Shown: piece by piece, positions 12,844-14,591 of the stretch | Layout of the letters: every line of letters begins with the position of its first letter | Numbering within the stretch: the stretch's first letter is position 1 | Assembly (NCBI GenBank): GCA_035544515.1 | Contig: DATKEG010000254.1 | Span: 1 to 14,591, forward strand | Reading direction: 5' to 3' | DNA: 14,591 nt | From: DATKEG01 sp035544515 | Lineage (GTDB): Bacteria > Acidobacteriota > Vicinamibacteria > Fen-336 | Translations under genes and position numbers: made by a program | Notes under the pieces: model-generated | Database searches by the model: none | Told to the model about the DNA's origin: nothing | Seen by the model: the letters and a program-made list of their open reading frames with translations, nothing else

Positions 12844-14127
12844 TCAGGGCGGATCCCTGTGGAAGTGGAAGCCCTGGCCGAGCTCGATGCCCAGCTCCTG
12901 CAGCGTGCGCATCTCCCCGGATCGCTCCACGCCTTCGGCGATGACGCGGGCGTTGATCTTCTCGGCCAGGTCGCGCAAGGTGCCCAGCAGGCTGCGCTTG
13001 ATGCTGCTGCGGTCGATGTCGCGCACCAGGCTGACGTCGAACTTGAGGAAATCCGGCTCGATGGCGGCCAGAGACTGCAGCGAGGCGTAGCCGGCGCCCA
13101 TGTCGTCGACCGCCACGCGGTAGCCCCGCTCCTTGAACGTGCGCAGCGATCGCTGGAACTCGTCGTGCCGGACGATGGCCACGCGCTCCGTGATCTCCAC
13201 CACCACGTCGTGGGGCTTGAGCCCGCTCTCGGCCAGGACGTCTTCCATGGCCACCGACCAGTCGGGGTCCTCCACGGCGCCCGCCGAGGCGTTGAGGAAG
13301 AGCAGCCCCAGGCCCGGCACGGAGGCCGCGGTGCGGATGGCCATGCGCCGGCACAGGCGCTCGAACTCCATCAGCAGCTCGGTCGTCTCCGCGAACGCGA
13401 AGAGATCCTCCACGGAGTGGAAGGACACGCCGCCCTCGGGACGCGTGAGCGCCTCGTGGCCGATCACGCTCCGGTCGGCCAGCCGGACGATGGGGTGGAA
13501 CACCGTACGCACGCCGCCCTGGAAGATGAGCCGCGAGAGCTCGTCCCGCCGCACTTCCTCGTCGCCCTCGCGCTCGACCAGGCTCATGAGCACGGCGTCG
13601 GAGACGGCCTGCTGGATGGCGCGCTCCGCGCGCACCATGGGGTCGAGGTGGATGCGCGCGTGGCCGGCGGTCAGGCGCAGCGCGCGCAGCGGGCTGGTCT
13701 CGGCGGCCGCCTCGATCCGGTGGCGGAGCGCGCTCACGATCCGCTCGCGGCGCGCGGCCGCGCTGCGGCCGGCGTCGGCGGGATCGCCTTCGCCCAGGAA
13801 GACGAGGAAGCGGTCGGAGCGCACGGTGTGCAGGCACACCGGGTCGCCGTGGCCGATCTCGCCCGTCGGGCGCAGGGAGACGAGGAGGGCGGCCAGCTCG
13901 CGCACCGCGTGGTCGTAGGCCGCCCAGCCCAGCGTCGTTTCGTGGCCGCCGGAGCGGCCCAGGTCGAGGTAGACGACATCCACCGTGCCCCGCGCCTCGA
14001 GGATCCGCCGCACGTCCTCCACCACGGCCGGCAGCGCGGGAAGCCCCGTGAGCGCGTCGTAGAGCTGGCTCTTGTAGCGCAGCCATTCCGTGCGCAGCCG
14101 ATAATAGTCTTCCTGCGCCGTGGGCAT
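12844..14127 (-). CDS. EAL-domain cyclic-di-GMP phosphodiesterase with degenerate GGDEF
   Basis: A 427-residue cytoplasmic protein. Residues about 20-190 are a GGDEF-type domain (YDALTGLPALP at 23-33) in which the active-site motif is replaced by RSDRF (103-107), so it should not make cyclic-di-GMP; a regulatory role is likely. The EAL domain (about 200-427) keeps the catalytic set: Glu225 (EAL at 225-227), Asn279 (LNAS), Glu311 and Glu314 (EITE), Asp341-Asp342 (DDMGAGY), Lys362, Glu398 (AEGVE) and Gln418, so hydrolysis of cyclic-di-GMP to pGpG is expected. Start: ATG at 14127 just downstream of a TATGAT box; ATG at 14142, five residues earlier, lies inside that box and is the alternative. 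Neither has an SD. WYL is the next gene downstream. Confidence 0.9.
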   Translation of the reverse strand: MPTAQEDYYRLRTEWLRYKSQLYDALTGLPALPAVVEDVRRILEARGTVDVVYLDLGRSGGHETTLGWAAYDHAVRELAALLVSLRPTGEIGHGDPVCLHTVRSDRFLVFLGEGDPADAGRSAAARRERIVSALRHRIEAAAETSPLRALRLTAGHARIHLDPMVRAERAIQQAVSDAVLMSLVEREGDEEVRRDELSRLIFQGGVRTVFHPIVRLADRSVIGHEALTRPEGGVSFHSVEDLFAFAETTELLMEFERLCRRMAIRTAASVPGLGLLFLNASAGAVEDPDWSVAMEDVLAESGLKPHDVVVEITERVAIVRHDEFQRSLRTFKERGYRVAVDDMGAGYASLQSLAAIEPDFLKFDVSLVRDIDRSSIKRSLLGTLRDLAEKINARVIAEGVERSGEMRTLQELGIELGQGFHFHRDPP

Positions 14128-14137
14128 GGGAGCGACA

Positions 14138-14143
14138 ATCATA
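14138..14143 (-). promoter_or_regulatory. Candidate -10 box of the EAL gene
   Basis: TATGAT on the minus strand (14143-14138) matches the sigma-70 -10 consensus in five of six. Start of transcription would be at about 14131, only about four bases before the ATG at 14127. No -35 box is present at the expected place (14161-14166 reads AATAAG on this strand), which suggests dependence on an activator. Confidence 0.45.
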
Positions 14144-14148
14144 ATCCG

Positions 14149-14182
14149 GGAATGCGGCCCCTTATTCCGGAATGCGGCCCCT
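14149..14182. repeat. Two 14-base direct repeats, 20-base period
   Basis: GGAATGCGGCCCCT occurs at 14149-14162 and 14169-14182 with no mismatch. The 20-base period is close to two helical turns, so both copies face the same side of the DNA. They sit just upstream of the EAL gene's -10 box and cover its missing -35 box, consistent with a regulator-binding site. Confidence 0.7.
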
Positions 14183-14210
14183 CCGGCTCCGCGCGGTTCT
14201 TCCTCATCGC

Positions 14211-14235
14211 GCGCGCCGAAGTGAATTCGGCGCGC
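14211..14235. repeat. Perfect 10-pair hairpin with 5-base loop
   Basis: GCGCGCCGAA (14211-14220) and TTCGGCGCGC (14226-14235) pair perfectly around the loop gtgaa (14221-14225). There is no T-run on either side, so it is not a standard terminator; it could be a structured leader element or a protein-binding palindrome. Confidence 0.6.
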
Positions 14236-14248
14236 CGCGCAAGGAGAC

Positions 14249-14335
14249 GCTCCGCCTCCGGGGCCGGACGCTCGAATAGCACCTGAAAGCGGGTGCGTAG
14301 CGAGCAAGACTCGGCGTCTGCTCCGCCTCCGGGGC
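14249..14335. repeat. 16-base direct repeat flanking a stem-loop
   Basis: GCTCCGCCTCCGGGGC occurs at 14249-14264 and again at 14320-14335. Between them GCTCG (14270-14274) pairs with CGAGC (14301-14305), and GCACC (14279-14283) with GGTGC (14292-14296), separated by a symmetric 4x4 internal loop. The second repeat copy can itself fold, CTCCGCC (14321-14327) with GGCGGAG (14333-14339). Confidence 0.6.
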
Positions 14336-14374
14336 GGAGGGGTGCATTCCGCCACTAAAGCAGCAAGCCGGCGG

Positions 14375-14405
14375 TTGAAACGGCGAAACGGGCTTGCGCT
14401 ATACT
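14375..14405 (+). promoter_or_regulatory. Promoter of the zinc-ribbon gene at the window end
   Basis: TTGAAA (14375-14380) and TATACT (14400-14405) are separated by 19 bases, slightly long. The -10 matches five of six. Transcription would start at about 14412, giving a leader of about 22 bases that contains the SD of the gene starting at 14434. Confidence 0.5.
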
Positions 14406-14433
14406 CCGAGCCGTCTCTCCCGGAGGCCCCCCC

Positions 14434-14591
14434 ATGCCGGATCGCCCCCTGCGTCTCGGCGATGTCCTCGACGACTACTGTCCGCGCTGCCGCCTACTGC
14501 TCAACCACGACGTCGCGAGCATGGCCGGCAGCGACGTGGCCAAGGTCACCTGCCGGACCTGCTACAACACGCACGACTACCGCCACGCCCA
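14434..14591 (+). CDS. Small zinc-ribbon protein, 3' end cut by window edge
   Basis: Fifty-two codons are visible before the window ends. The protein begins MPDRPLRLGDVLDDYCPRC and has two CxxC knuckles, CPRC at 16-19 and CRTC at 40-43, with LLLNHDVASMAG between them and CYNTHDYRHA following. The pattern of an NH-x-V turn between knuckles and a Thr/His-Asp-Tyr stretch after the second resembles small uncharacterised CxxC proteins of GC-rich soil bacteria; no function is assigned. The start is well supported: GGAGG at 14422-14426 is seven bases before the ATG and a promoter lies upstream. It is divergent from the EAL gene. What follows beyond the window is unknown. Confidence 0.82.
   Translation, partial: MPDRPLRLGDVLDDYCPRCRLLLNHDVASMAGSDVAKVTCRTCYNTHDYRHA

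Larger units (their letters stand above)
14144..14374. other. Repeat- and hairpin-rich non-coding region upstream of the EAL gene
   Basis: No gene is recognised in this intergenic region. The minus-strand frame of the EAL gene stays open here but is Arg/Pro/Gly-rich, has no SD and shows no domain, so it is taken as non-coding. The region holds two 14-base tandem repeats, a 10-pair hairpin, a 16-base direct repeat in two copies 71 bases apart, and two further stems; the main elements are listed separately. Confidence 0.5.

Noticed and set aside
14149..14339. CRISPR array
   Set aside because: The direct repeats are only 14-16 bases, occur twice each, and have unequal spacing; no cas gene is nearby.
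14144..14345. Cyclic-di-GMP riboswitch upstream of the EAL gene
   Set aside because: The stems and loops do not match the conserved core of class I or class II cyclic-di-GMP riboswitches as far as can be judged by eye, on either strand.
14128..14355. Longer EAL protein starting at 14355
   Set aside because: The added segment is Arg/Pro/Gly-rich, carries the repeat and hairpin region and has no SD; the EAL family start fits MPTAQED at 14127.

Overview
This is a GC-rich bacterial chromosomal segment (roughly 70% G+C by eye) with tightly packed genes on both strands, frequent GTG/TTG starts and several genes without a Shine-Dalgarno (SD) site. The gene mix suggests a soil or sediment lineage such as Candidatus Rokubacteria/Methylomirabilota or a deltaproteobacterium-like group. 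It includes a DUF222-like HNH protein, paired zinc dehydrogenases, a zinc-ribbon/kinase/TPR protein, a short-form QueF and small CxxC proteins. That placement is inferred from gene style and is not proven by any marker here.

Left part (1-3452): the 3' part of a HAD-family hydrolase cut by the window edge; a 355-base gap; a full-length HNH-domain protein of the DUF222-like type; an initiator tRNA (fMet, CAU) on the minus strand with its own promoter; a 69-residue zinc-ribbon protein; and a small histone-H1-like protein with a Lys/Arg-rich tail, followed by terminator-like hairpins.

Middle (3453-8389): two medium-chain zinc dehydrogenases on the minus strand form a translationally coupled pair. 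The downstream TTG start uses an SD that overlaps the upstream stop codon, and the two proteins appear to differ in cofactor preference. Divergent from them is a REC-GAF-HD-GYP response regulator, a putative cyclic-di-GMP phosphodiesterase. Facing it is a minus-strand pair, queF then proline dehydrogenase, overlapping by four bases.

Right part (8414-14591): a membrane-anchored Ser/Thr kinase with an N-terminal zinc ribbon, a FlgO/TolB-N-like domain and TPRs, followed by a small lipoprotein in the same operon; a large nested inverted repeat; a minus-strand WYL-domain regulator; a degenerate-GGDEF/EAL protein upstream of it; a repeat- and hairpin-rich intergenic region; and the start of a zinc-ribbon protein cut by the window end.

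The window is mainly regulatory and housekeeping. Two separate cyclic-di-GMP-degrading modules (HD-GYP and EAL), a sensor-like kinase and a WYL regulator lie near metabolic genes. I see no CRISPR array, prophage, insertion sequence or defence island. The most unusual material is non-coding: the tandem 14-mers at the EAL promoter, the hairpin cluster upstream of that gene, and the 67-base nested inverted repeat at 11692-11758.
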